Positions 7,099-14,794 of a stretch of DNA of 14,961 bases are shown piece by piece. The notes beneath the pieces were generated by a model. The model did not search any database. It saw nothing but the letters and a program-made list of their open reading frames with translations, and was not told the origin of the DNA. Source of the DNA: Bacteroidales bacterium (GTDB taxonomy: Bacteria > Bacteroidota > Bacteroidia > Bacteroidales > UBA10428); assembly GCA_016935595.1 (NCBI GenBank), contig JAFGQQ010000046.1, positions 1-14,961 of the forward strand, written 5' to 3'. Positions within the stretch are counted from its first letter, which is position 1, and every line of letters starts with the position of its first letter. Both the position numbers and the translations under genes were made by a program.

Positions 7099-7929
7099 TT
7101 ATTCTTTTTTAACAATAAAAGTATCAATAGCATAGCTGAAAGCAGTAAAAATACCCAATCCGTTTTTTACATTAGTTAGAGGTTCTGTCAGATTTCGTGA
7201 GTCCTGTTCACGCCTTTCGTATAAATCAACATATTCCTGGTTTACCCTGTATACTTTAACCTGATGCAGACCGTATTGTTGAATTGACATAAAAGTCCTT
7301 AAAACATAAGTATCTGTCTGGAATGGCTGTGATAAAAACCTGAAATTAAACCTGCCGCCCCCAGTCGGACTGAATCCAAGTTCTATATCTTCAGGATCGG
7401 GATCAATATTTTCAACTACTACATAAAAATAATCATTATCCGGATTATCCCATGTCATTGTTATTTCATTTGTGTCGTTAAAAGATCCCATTCCCATGGG
7501 GGTAAAATTTTCGGAAATATATATAACGGTATCGGAAAGTGCTAAATTAGCCGGTTTTTCCGGAACAGTTGTTATAGCCGTTATAATCTGGTTATTATAT
7601 TTGATGGCAATTGAATAAGTATTGCTTTCAATAATTTGTAAATCATTAAATACATACTCATAATAACCTTGTTCTTCCGATGGCTCAAGCTGATATTGAA
7701 TTCCATTCCATTCTAAAGTTACTTCTGCATCGGCAATTGCAGGGAAAACCGTATCCTCACTGTTAAAAGGCAGTGTTTGAGATAGATGGATACCTGTTAC
7801 GGGTACATCCTGGTACAGGTAACCTTCCAACACAATTTTATCGGAGATATCAGTTTTACTAATATCATCTTCGCAGCTATAAAAAAATGAAATAAATAAA
7901 ATAAGAAAGATAAAAATTTTTGTACACAT
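7099..7929 (-). CDS. DUF4249 family lipoprotein
   Basis: A 276-residue lipoprotein. The short signal peptide MCTKIFIFLILFISFFYSC places the lipidated cysteine at position 19, followed by the acidic EDD that favours surface export in Bacteroidota. The mature part has the DUF4249 pattern: IVLEGYLYQDVPVTGIHLSQTLPF, then ADAEVTLEWNG with a YELEPSEEQGYY-like turn, then TYSIAIKYNNQIITAITTVPEKP, and later TMTWDNPDNDYFYVVVE. It begins 11 bp after the TonB-dependent receptor gene. DUF4249 proteins are commonly found beside such receptors and probably act as a surface partner, in the way SusD serves SusC. No ligand is known. A hairpin with a T-tract follows the gene. Confidence 0.88.
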   Translation of the reverse strand: MCTKIFIFLILFISFFYSCEDDISKTDISDKIVLEGYLYQDVPVTGIHLSQTLPFNSEDTVFPAIADAEVTLEWNGIQYQLEPSEEQGYYEYVFNDLQIIESNTYSIAIKYNNQIITAITTVPEKPANLALSDTVIYISENFTPMGMGSFNDTNEITMTWDNPDNDYFYVVVENIDPDPEDIELGFSPTGGGRFNFRFLSQPFQTDTYVLRTFMSIQQYGLHQVKVYRVNQEYVDLYERREQDSRNLTEPLTNVKNGLGIFTAFSYAIDTFIVKKE

Positions 7930-7940
7930 TGCTTTATTAT

Positions 7941-10373
7941 TTAAAATTTTACAGTCAAACTAATATTAGGAGTAGTCCCGAGTAAAATGAAATCAGTAAC
8001 TAAAATTTCATCTTCTTCAATCTCATATTCTTTATACCATACATTTTTCCGGTTATACACATTAAATATGGATAAAGAAACAGAATTATCAGTATACACA
8101 CCTTTCCAACTGTAAGTAGCTGAAACATCAAGCCTGTGATAATCCGGCAAGCGAAGCGAGTTTTTATCACTTACATGAATATAATTATATGTTGAACCGT
8201 CGAGTAAAGTCAATTGATATTCACTTTCAGGGGCAGTATAGGGTTTCCCCGTAGCATAAATAAAAGCTGTAGCCAGGTCCCATTTTTTTATCCTGCGGCT
8301 ATAAACCGTTTTAAATTCATGTGTTTGGTCGTGTAAAGCATAAAAAGCCTTTCCGTAATTTAAATCCGGAAAGGTATGTTTTACTTCGCTTAACGTATAA
8401 CCTATCCAGCCTGTATTTTTCCCGTATTTTTTTTGCAAAAGAAACTCAATTCCTTTTGAGTAACCAGTACCTTCAAAGAAATACTCTTCCCGTTCCCCCA
8501 TCATTCTCGAACTAACTGTAAACCTCATTGAGTATTCCGTAAGACCTTTCATCTCTTTATAAAATGCTTCTATATCGAAAAGGAAATTATTTTTTTCATA
8601 GCTAGTGCCAACAATATAATGAACTGCTGAATTTACCGGAATATTTTCATTATCGGCCAATAACCAGAAATCTTTACTTCCTTCTAAAACATCTTCACGG
8701 ATAATCCTTGTAAGAAACTGATTATACTTACCCCAGGCCGATTTTAGTTTGAAATTTTCGATTGGTTCATAAATAACTGATAACCTGGGCTCAAAATAAA
8801 TTTTATCAATAATATTATAGTAAATGCCCCTGATTCCTATGTTGAGATTTAATTTTTTAAATAAACAGATGTTATCCTGAATATATAATGAGGACTGGTT
8901 GCCTTCATTTTTATTATTAATAAGTGAAAGCGTATCATTATGAGTTAATGAATATTGAATATTATTGAAAGAATTTTCAAAACCAAATTTTATAATATGT
9001 ATTGAGTCAATTTTCCATTCGTTTTTAAACCTGAAACTGAAATCTTGTACATTATTATCTTCGTAAGTATTAATTCCTGCACGAACCGATCCTGTTGAAC
9101 CCGGAGTTACATTATCGGTTTTCCTGTCTCTGCGGCTAAAATAATTTGAATAAGATAGAAAAACATTACTATTGAATTTTTTACTCCAGGTTTTCATCCA
9201 TTGACCGCTTACACCGGTATTACCCCAACTGGCCACATCGGTTATCTCTCTTTCTCCCGAGTCTTCATCAGTATTTTCCTGAAACCGGGCCATTGAAATA
9301 TCCCTTGAATTATCTAATTTATCTTTACCGTTATAGAGGCTCAACGCAAAAATATTTTTATTATTAAGTTTATAAGTTACCTTTGAATTAAGGTCATAAA
9401 AATGAAATTTAGGTTGTTGTTCCATTTGCATCATTCCCATACCTCTACCTCCTGAAAAGTTGCTTTGTGATTCGTTTTCTTCCTCATACATATTAAAAAT
9501 TTTGTTATATAAACCGGTACGAATTAAATCGGTATACGATCGCCTTGCTGCAAATTGCCAGGAAAGTTTATTTTTAATTACCGGTACTTCAATAAAACCA
9601 TTAACACTAAGCAGGCTTACAGAACCACCTCCGGAAGTTTTCTCAAATCCAGCTGGTTTTCCGGTTATTTTCATTACACTTGAGGTTCTTCCGCCAAATT
9701 CTGCGGGGAAGCCACCTTTAATCAACTCAATGTCATCGATCGTATTAGCATTAAAAGCACTGAAAAATCCATAAAAATGATCAACATGATAGATTGTCAT
9801 CCCGTCAAATAAAATCAGGTTTTGATCCGGAGTGCCACCGCGAACATATAAACCTGCCGAAGTTTCATTTGTTGCGCTTATTCCGGGTAATAATTGAAAC
9901 GAACGCATAATATCTACTTCCCCGAAATTGGGAAGTTTGGCAATAAGCAAAGGGGAAATTTTCACTGTGCTTATTTCATTATCAGAAATCCTTACAATCC
10001 TTTCTTTTTCTGTGATTATGGTAACTTCTTCTATTTGCCTGGTTTTTTCTTCTAAAACTATTAATAATGTTGTATTATATTGTAAATCGGAAATCTTTTT
10101 TATAAAAGGTTCATAGCCAACATATGTTATAATTAACGTATCGTCTATAGATGGGGCAAGGAAATCAAAATACCCGCTTTCTCTTGTAACGGTCCCTTTT
10201 CCGGTACTTTTAGCCACAACATTAGCAAAAGGTAAAGGCTCCATGGTTTTTGCAGAAATTACTTTTCCGGATAGCTTCACTCGAGTGTTTGTTTGTGAAA
10301 AAGCATTGATATTGAATTGCCAAAATAATACTATTGCAATAAATATTTTTATTTCAATTGCTTTGATTTTCAT
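7941..10373 (-). CDS. TonB-dependent outer-membrane receptor with carboxypeptidase-regulatory-like domain
   Basis: An 810-residue receptor. After a signal peptide (cleavage near residue 27, AFSQ) comes a carboxypeptidase-regulatory-like domain (about 33-110; KLSGKVISAKTMEPLPFANV ... ESGYFDFLAP ... ITYVGYEPF). A TonB-box-like EEVTII (115-120) precedes the plug domain (about 135-238), with GLYVRGGTPDQNLILFDGM and ELIKGGFPAEFGGRTSSVM. The rest is a 22-strand-type barrel ending NISLTVKF with a terminal Phe. A loop at 305-320 is unusually Met-rich (GGRGMGMMQMEQQ). There is no STN domain. The substrate is not evident. It is transcribed with the DUF4249 lipoprotein 11 bp downstream. The upstream region has phased TATCTAC sites (10554-10579). 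The predicted leader is long, about 140 nt. Confidence 0.93.
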   Translation of the reverse strand: MKIKAIEIKIFIAIVLFWQFNINAFSQTNTRVKLSGKVISAKTMEPLPFANVVAKSTGKGTVTRESGYFDFLAPSIDDTLIITYVGYEPFIKKISDLQYNTTLLIVLEEKTRQIEEVTIITEKERIVRISDNEISTVKISPLLIAKLPNFGEVDIMRSFQLLPGISATNETSAGLYVRGGTPDQNLILFDGMTIYHVDHFYGFFSAFNANTIDDIELIKGGFPAEFGGRTSSVMKITGKPAGFEKTSGGGSVSLLSVNGFIEVPVIKNKLSWQFAARRSYTDLIRTGLYNKIFNMYEEENESQSNFSGGRGMGMMQMEQQPKFHFYDLNSKVTYKLNNKNIFALSLYNGKDKLDNSRDISMARFQENTDEDSGEREITDVASWGNTGVSGQWMKTWSKKFNSNVFLSYSNYFSRRDRKTDNVTPGSTGSVRAGINTYEDNNVQDFSFRFKNEWKIDSIHIIKFGFENSFNNIQYSLTHNDTLSLINNKNEGNQSSLYIQDNICLFKKLNLNIGIRGIYYNIIDKIYFEPRLSVIYEPIENFKLKSAWGKYNQFLTRIIREDVLEGSKDFWLLADNENIPVNSAVHYIVGTSYEKNNFLFDIEAFYKEMKGLTEYSMRFTVSSRMMGEREEYFFEGTGYSKGIEFLLQKKYGKNTGWIGYTLSEVKHTFPDLNYGKAFYALHDQTHEFKTVYSRRIKKWDLATAFIYATGKPYTAPESEYQLTLLDGSTYNYIHVSDKNSLRLPDYHRLDVSATYSWKGVYTDNSVSLSIFNVYNRKNVWYKEYEIEEDEILVTDFILLGTTPNISLTVKF

Positions 10374-10517
10374 AATGTTAAATAATTAAAATGCCGGTAT
10401 TAAGTAATATATTCTTTATTGTAATATTCATAAATTTGAATAGCTTATTATTTTTGGTTTATTTTCATTTCTCATTAGTTTTAAACCAGTTAGATTTGTT
10501 TTCTTATTTATTTATGG

Positions 10518-10584
10518 TAAAACTATTTTAGTATATCACTAAATGCAAATAAAGTAGACAAAATGGACAAATAAGTAGATATAC
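10518..10584 (-). promoter_or_regulatory. TonB-receptor operon promoter with 21-bp phased sites
   Basis: On the minus strand, TATATCTACTTAT (core 10579-10575) and TTGTCTACTTT (core 10558-10554) are exactly 21 bp apart. A 28-bp gap leads to TAGTTTTA (10525-10518), which matches TAnnTTTG except for the last base. The proximal site continues TTTATTT, the same as in the Kelch promoter. Confidence 0.55.
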
Positions 10585-10689
10585 AGTTACTTCTGCAAAG
10601 TTGTTTGATTTTAAAACTTTAAAAGTTATTATGTTAAAACATGCCGGTGAAAAACAGTATTTATCAGGAAAAACGACATTGGATACTTA

Positions 10690-10751
10690 TCTACACATTT
10701 TCTCTATTCATCTACTTTAATTGGTAACTACCCATGTAAGTGATATTTTTA
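10690..10751 (+). promoter_or_regulatory. CBM9-like/S41 operon promoter with 21-bp phased sites
   Basis: TTATCTACACATTTT (core TCTAC 10690-10694) and TTCATCTACTTTAATT (core 10711-10715) are exactly 21 bp apart. After 28 bp comes TATTTTTA (10744-10751), a TAnnTTTG match except for the last base. The distal site shares the 14-mer TATCTACACATTTT with the DUF4270 promoter. The predicted leader is about 75 nt. Confidence 0.55.
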
Positions 10752-10830
10752 GATTTAAAGGTTTTTAAATTTGAAATTATGATAAGGAAAAAAAAGAATT
10801 CTACAAATCACAAAATATAAAATCAGAAAA

Positions 10831-11667
10831 ATGAAAAAAAAATTAAAATTATTAGCATTCTCTTTAATGGCCACCTTTACATGCTGTCAAGCGGCAAATG
10901 ATACGCTGAGGTGGCAGTCAGAAAAAATAACTGTTGATGGTTATAACTCTGAGTGGGGAAGTACTTTGCAATATTATGATGCGGAAACGAAACTACTTTA
11001 CGATATGCGAAATGATAGTACTAATCTCTATATGACTTTTGAAACACCTGACAAAATGATGCAAATGAAATTGATGCAGGTTGGTTTTAAAATTTCTTTT
11101 AAAATAAAAACCAAGCCAAAAATAGTTGCGAGTATAGTTTTTCCAAAATTACCTGAAAATGCTTTTAAAAAGGAGGATATACAAACAAGCAATAGACCGA
11201 ATTCATCCTTTATAAAAGAAAAGTTTTTAATATATAACGATCCCGCAACGATAGAGGGTTTTTTATATTCTTTTGGTTCAATATTTAAAGAAAACCCGAA
11301 TGAAGATGAAATATTATTCTCAATTAACTGGGATAATTCAGATGTAATGATCTATGAATTGAAAATCCCCTTACGGGAATTTTACGGCGATGATTTTAAG
11401 TTTTCGGAAATCACACAAAATGACATCAGTCTTCAAGCTGAAATTGAAGCTCTTGAAGAGACTGATATGTCTGGAGGCATGCCGCGTGGTGACATGAAAA
11501 GTTCTTCTCCGGGAGGAAGAATGCCGCCGAGTGGCGGAATGCATGGCGGCAGTATGGGGGGGCCTCCGGGAGGAATGAATCAACCACCCAGAAATAATCA
11601 GAAAATAATGCCTTTATTTCAAAAGCAATCTTTCAGTCATAAGTTTAATCTCTCCGGCAAAAAATAA
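10831..11667 (+). CDS. Secreted CBM9-like domain protein with Gly/Met/Pro-rich tail
   Basis: A 278-residue exported protein with a signal peptide (MKKKLKLLAFSLMATFTCCQA, cleavage probably after CQA at residue 21; the double Cys does not form a good lipobox). Residues 30-205 resemble CBM9-like domains: ITVDGYNSEWGSTLQYYD, then LLYDMRNDSTNLYMTFE, then a VGFKISFKIKTK strand and an INWDNSDVMIYELKIPLREFY strand. Many such Bacteroidota proteins have no shown carbohydrate ligand. Residues 212-255 form a low-complexity tail with repeated GGM/MPP units (GGMPRGDM, GGRMPPSGGMHGGSMGG), followed by QSFSHKFNLSGKK. The DNA of the tail is much richer in GC than its surroundings. The S41 peptidase gene starts 17 bp downstream, so the two form an operon. 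Metal or partner binding by the tail is possible but unproven. Confidence 0.75.
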   Translation: MKKKLKLLAFSLMATFTCCQAANDTLRWQSEKITVDGYNSEWGSTLQYYDAETKLLYDMRNDSTNLYMTFETPDKMMQMKLMQVGFKISFKIKTKPKIVASIVFPKLPENAFKKEDIQTSNRPNSSFIKEKFLIYNDPATIEGFLYSFGSIFKENPNEDEILFSINWDNSDVMIYELKIPLREFYGDDFKFSEITQNDISLQAEIEALEETDMSGGMPRGDMKSSSPGGRMPPSGGMHGGSMGGPPGGMNQPPRNNQKIMPLFQKQSFSHKFNLSGKK

Positions 11668-11684
11668 ACAATAAAAAATTATAA

Positions 11685-13139
11685 GTGATAAAAACAATCA
11701 TAAATAACTTTACAAAGGCTATACTTTTAGCCATTTTTTTATTATCGGTTATGGTATCGTGTGAGAAAGAAGATGATCGTGACATAACCGATGATAAGGA
11801 CACAACTTCCGAAAATAGTATTGATAACAGCGAAAACATTGCAATCTCGGAATGGATATATGAATGGATGCACGATGTGTATTATTGGAACAATACGTTT
11901 CCCTCCATTATCAATATCGAAGAGAAAATTGATCCTGGGGCCTTTTTTTATGAGTTGGTATATGAACCCGAAGATAAATGGTCATATATTACCGATGATT
12001 ATGAAACGTTGGAATCAGAATTTTCAGGCACTCCTGTGTCGATGGGATACTCGCCTGCATTTGGCTTATTCAGCAATTCAAACAGGGTTTTTATTATTGT
12101 TGAATATATCTATCCCGATTCACCTGCCGAAGATGCGGGATTAAAACGAGGGGATATTATTTTGACCATTAATGGGGAATATATTGATACTGCCAATTAT
12201 TATGAACTTTATAGTCAAGTCAGCTATACTGTAAGCTTGGGTGTATATTCCAATAATACCATTTATGAATCGGGCAAAACAATTACAATGACTGCTGCCG
12301 CCATAGATGCCAACCCTTTAATTTACGATACAGTTTTTGAGATATCAGGTACTAAAATCGGGTATATGGTATATACGGAATTTATATCAGGTACCAACAA
12401 TGAATATCTGGAAACACTTAAGGCGGTTTTCGATGAGTTCAAAAGCAATGGGATCACTGATCTAATCGTTGATTTACGTTATAATCCCGGGGGCGAAATT
12501 GATGTATCGGGTTACATGGCATCGGCTATTGCACCGGCGAGCGTTGTTAATAACTCCAACATATTCATTAAATTTCATTATAACGATTTGATACAATCTT
12601 ATTATGAATACACCGAGGGTACTGAATCGGAAAACCTTGTTTATAAATTCCCTTACAATTCTCATAATATTGATCTGAATCGTGTTTATTTTCTTACTTC
12701 TTATTATACAGCATCGGCAAGCGAATTACTTATCGTGGGGCTTAAACCGTATATGGATGTTACAATTATCGGGGAGCAAACATACGGCAAATATACTGGC
12801 GCCTGGTTAATTTATGATTTTGATGAACCGCCACAGCATAATTGGGCGATTGTTCCCATTGTACTGAAATATGCAAATGCTGAAGGATATACCGATTTTG
12901 CAGATGGCCTCACGCCTGATTATGAAATTGAAGATAATCTTATTAATGCCAAACCCTTTGGTGATACAGACGATCCGATGTTGGCCTTGGCAATCGAAAA
13001 TATAACAGGTGTAACCCTCAAATCAGTAAAAAAAGAATATACGGGTAAAGAATTTTTATATAAACGCTTGGACAGCAAGTTGGACATAATGAAAAGAAAC
13101 CTCATCGTTCCCAATAATACAAGCAGTTTGATGAAATAG
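11685..13139 (+). CDS. S41 family (C-terminal processing) peptidase lipoprotein
   Basis: A 484-residue serine protease anchored as a lipoprotein: the lipobox VMVSC puts the lipidated Cys at 26, followed by the acidic EKEDDRD. An N-terminal helical part (52-115) includes EWIYEWMHDVYYWN, a common lead in Bacteroidota S41 proteins. A PDZ domain follows (about 120-200; DSPAEDAGLKRGDIILTINGE), then the S41 core with IGYMVYTEF, ITDLIVDLRYNPGGE, TASASE (nucleophile Ser344, or 346 if aligned otherwise) and GEQTYGKYTG (general base Lys369). The Ser344-Lys369 spacing of 25 matches the family, so it should be active, cutting exported proteins near their C-termini. The start is GTG at 11685; no ATG lies before the signal peptide. 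It follows the CBM9-like gene by 17 bp. Confidence 0.92.
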   Translation: MIKTIINNFTKAILLAIFLLSVMVSCEKEDDRDITDDKDTTSENSIDNSENIAISEWIYEWMHDVYYWNNTFPSIINIEEKIDPGAFFYELVYEPEDKWSYITDDYETLESEFSGTPVSMGYSPAFGLFSNSNRVFIIVEYIYPDSPAEDAGLKRGDIILTINGEYIDTANYYELYSQVSYTVSLGVYSNNTIYESGKTITMTAAAIDANPLIYDTVFEISGTKIGYMVYTEFISGTNNEYLETLKAVFDEFKSNGITDLIVDLRYNPGGEIDVSGYMASAIAPASVVNNSNIFIKFHYNDLIQSYYEYTEGTESENLVYKFPYNSHNIDLNRVYFLTSYYTASASELLIVGLKPYMDVTIIGEQTYGKYTGAWLIYDFDEPPQHNWAIVPIVLKYANAEGYTDFADGLTPDYEIEDNLINAKPFGDTDDPMLALAIENITGVTLKSVKKEYTGKEFLYKRLDSKLDIMKRNLIVPNNTSSLMK

Positions 13140-13177
13140 AAAATGTATCCCACTGATTTAGTTATACCGAATGAAAC

Positions 13178-13265
13178 CAGGTTTGCGAAAAGTCTAAACC
13201 TGATTCCTTCGAGTATAACTGGTTCTAAGCATTTTTGCTTCGCAAACCTGCCAAGAACCAGTATA
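13178..13265. repeat. Interlocked inverted repeats, able to form a pseudoknot
   Basis: CAGGTTTGCGAA (13178-13189) is perfectly complementary to TTCGCAAACCTG (13239-13250). ACTGGTTCT (13218-13226) is perfectly complementary to AGAACCAGT (13254-13262). The order is A-B-A'-B', so the two helices cross. AAACCTG at 13196-13202 is a copy of the end of A' and could compete for A, forming a small hairpin with an 11-nt loop. There is no T-run, so it is not a standard terminator. It could be the 3' end of the S41 transcript, a small RNA, or the remnant of a repeat element. Confidence 0.6.
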
Positions 13266-13373
13266 TTTTACACCTGCTTCATGATAACACTCCTAAAAAT
13301 TTATCAAACTAAATCACAGGAGTATCAGATTTGATCTTAGAAATTAGACAGTTTGTAGATGAAATTTCTGAGG

Positions 13374-13417
13374 TTGTCTACTAACTTTTTCTACGAAATA
13401 AATGTGAGCTACTTTTA
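13374..13417 (+). promoter_or_regulatory. Candidate TolC operon promoter with one phased-type site
   Basis: TTGTCTAC (13374-13381) is identical to the proximal site of the TonB-receptor promoter. A 28-bp gap, as in the other promoters, leads to TACTTTTA (13410-13417), a TAnnTTTG match except for the last base. No second copy is found 21 bp upstream. The implied leader is only about 9 nt, which lowers confidence. Confidence 0.35.
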
Positions 13418-13430
13418 CATAAAAACAAAA

Positions 13431-14762
13431 ATGGCAAAATACTTACACATTATTATTTACATCATATTTTCATGCTCTATGGCAATAAATGTGAATGGTC
13501 AGGCCGATAGTACCTGGACTTTGCAAATGTGTATAAATCGGGCTCTTCAACAGAATATACAAATACAACAAACATTTCTTAACAATGAAGTTAATCAAAT
13601 CAATGCCGAACAGGCTAAAGCATCCAGGTTTCCTTCTATAAATGCTAATGTAAACCAGAATTTCGGATGGGGTAAACAACTTGATGAGAAAAATGAGTTT
13701 GGCTCATTCTCCGGTTCGAACAGTACAAATTATAGTGTAAGTTCCAGTATTAACCTTTACAACGGATTTAAAATTCGAAACACCATTAAGCAATCGGAAT
13801 TGGAGTATCTGGCTGGTCAATATGAGATTGAGACCATGAAAGAATTAATAAGTCTTAGTGTTCTGGATGCCTATTTGCAGGTGCTTTATGCCGAGGAACA
13901 AGTTAAAAATAGTGAAAAACAAATAGAATCAACAAAAGAACAATTACGCTTGTCAGAAGAACGGATGAAACTGGGAGCCATTTCAAAATCAGAGTACCTG
14001 CAGGTTAAATCGGAACTTGCCAGTGAAAACCTCACCCTGGCCAATGCGCAAAGTCTTCTTGCAATGAATAAGATTGCTCTTATGCAGCTAATGGAATTAC
14101 CGGCAACTTCTGATTTCTCGGTAGAGCATCCGGATTTTGGAAATTTGGCAAACCAGTTCCGTAACCCAATAGCTGATTCGGTTTTTAAAACGGCCATTAG
14201 CATAAAACCTCAAATAAAAAAATCTGAGTTAGCAAAACAAATTGCTGAGTTTGATGTGGATATTACCAAAGCTGGTTACCAACCTGTTTTATCATTAAGT
14301 GGTGGATTAAGCACAAATTATGAATCAGGAAGCAATTTAACCTATGATTACCTGGTTAGGAATAAGATCAGCCCTTCAATCAGCTTGTCCCTTTCCATAC
14401 CGATTTATCAAAATAAACAGGTGCGTTCGAATGTTTCAATTGCCAAAATCGGAATTATAAGTGCCAAACTTAACGAAACCGACACGAAAAACCAATTAAG
14501 AAAAGAAATTGAACAGGCATGTTCGAATGTAATTACAGCCGAAAAAGAATTTGAAGCGAGTCTTGAGCAATATAATGCTACAATAGAATCGTACAATGTG
14601 GCAGCAGAAAAATTCAACCAGGGATTGATTAATTCTGTTGATTTCCTTATTCAGAAAACCAGCCTGATTACATCCGAAAGCCAGCTTTTGCAATCAAAAT
14701 ATAATCTTGTATTTAGTTATAAGATACTGGATTTTTATTTAGGTATTCCATTGACATTATAA
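13431..14762 (+). CDS. TolC-family outer-membrane efflux/secretion protein
   Basis: A 443-residue outer-membrane factor. I start it at ATG 13431 because MAKYLHIIIYIIFSCSMAINVNGQA is a proper signal peptide; the longer frame from 13359 adds 24 residues with no signal character and would run through the predicted promoter. The mature protein begins DSTWTLQMCINRALQQNIQIQQ, the usual TolC opening (W-L-x-x-C-I-x-x-A-L-x-x-N). It has the two related halves of the family, with long helices (EIETMKELISLSVLDAYLQVLYAEEQVKNSEKQ; LRKEIEQACSNVITAEKEFEASLEQYNA) and barrel strands (NTNYSVSSSINLYNGF-type; SPSISLSLSIPIYQNKQ). The second half ends FNQGLINSVDFLIQKTSL, typical of the family. It forms the outer-membrane exit of a tripartite pump and is followed 32 bp later by the adaptor gene. 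Confidence 0.93.
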   Translation: MAKYLHIIIYIIFSCSMAINVNGQADSTWTLQMCINRALQQNIQIQQTFLNNEVNQINAEQAKASRFPSINANVNQNFGWGKQLDEKNEFGSFSGSNSTNYSVSSSINLYNGFKIRNTIKQSELEYLAGQYEIETMKELISLSVLDAYLQVLYAEEQVKNSEKQIESTKEQLRLSEERMKLGAISKSEYLQVKSELASENLTLANAQSLLAMNKIALMQLMELPATSDFSVEHPDFGNLANQFRNPIADSVFKTAISIKPQIKKSELAKQIAEFDVDITKAGYQPVLSLSGGLSTNYESGSNLTYDYLVRNKISPSISLSLSIPIYQNKQVRSNVSIAKIGIISAKLNETDTKNQLRKEIEQACSNVITAEKEFEASLEQYNATIESYNVAAEKFNQGLINSVDFLIQKTSLITSESQLLQSKYNLVFSYKILDFYLGIPLTL

Positions 14763-14794
14763 ATGAACTTAGATAATTCAAAAATAAAACAACA

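Larger units (their letters stand above)
10374..10830. promoter_or_regulatory. Divergent regulatory region, TonB receptor versus CBM9-like operons
   Basis: A 457-bp gene-free region with two outward-facing promoters, each with a pair of TCTAC cores 21 bp apart (listed separately). Between them are two short palindromes, AACTTTAAAAGTT (10615-10627) and ATGTTAAAACAT (10631-10642), which could be sites for another regulator. The segment next to the receptor gene (10374-10510) shows no repeat and is probably leader. Confidence 0.6.
13140..13430. other. Intergenic region between the S41 and TolC genes
   Basis: About 290 bp. The first half contains interlocked inverted repeats (13178-13265) and the second half the candidate TolC promoter (13374-13417). 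A 63-codon open frame at 13143-13334 runs straight through the repeats and looks spurious. Confidence 0.6.

Noticed and set aside
10449..10456. TATTTTTG on the plus strand
   Set aside because: No -33 element at a fitting distance, and it is nearly 400 bp from the plus-strand gene; expected by chance in AT-rich DNA.
10766..10773. TAAATTTG, a perfect -7 match before the CBM9-like gene
   Set aside because: It has no -33 element at the usual distance and does not keep the 28-bp gap seen in the other promoters, though it cannot be excluded as a second promoter.
13143..13334. Open frame of 63 codons between the S41 and TolC genes
   Set aside because: It runs through the interlocked inverted repeats, has no recognisable domain or signal, and its codons look random.
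13359..13430. N-terminal extension of the TolC-family protein
   Set aside because: It would place 24 residues before a complete signal peptide and would cover the predicted promoter.
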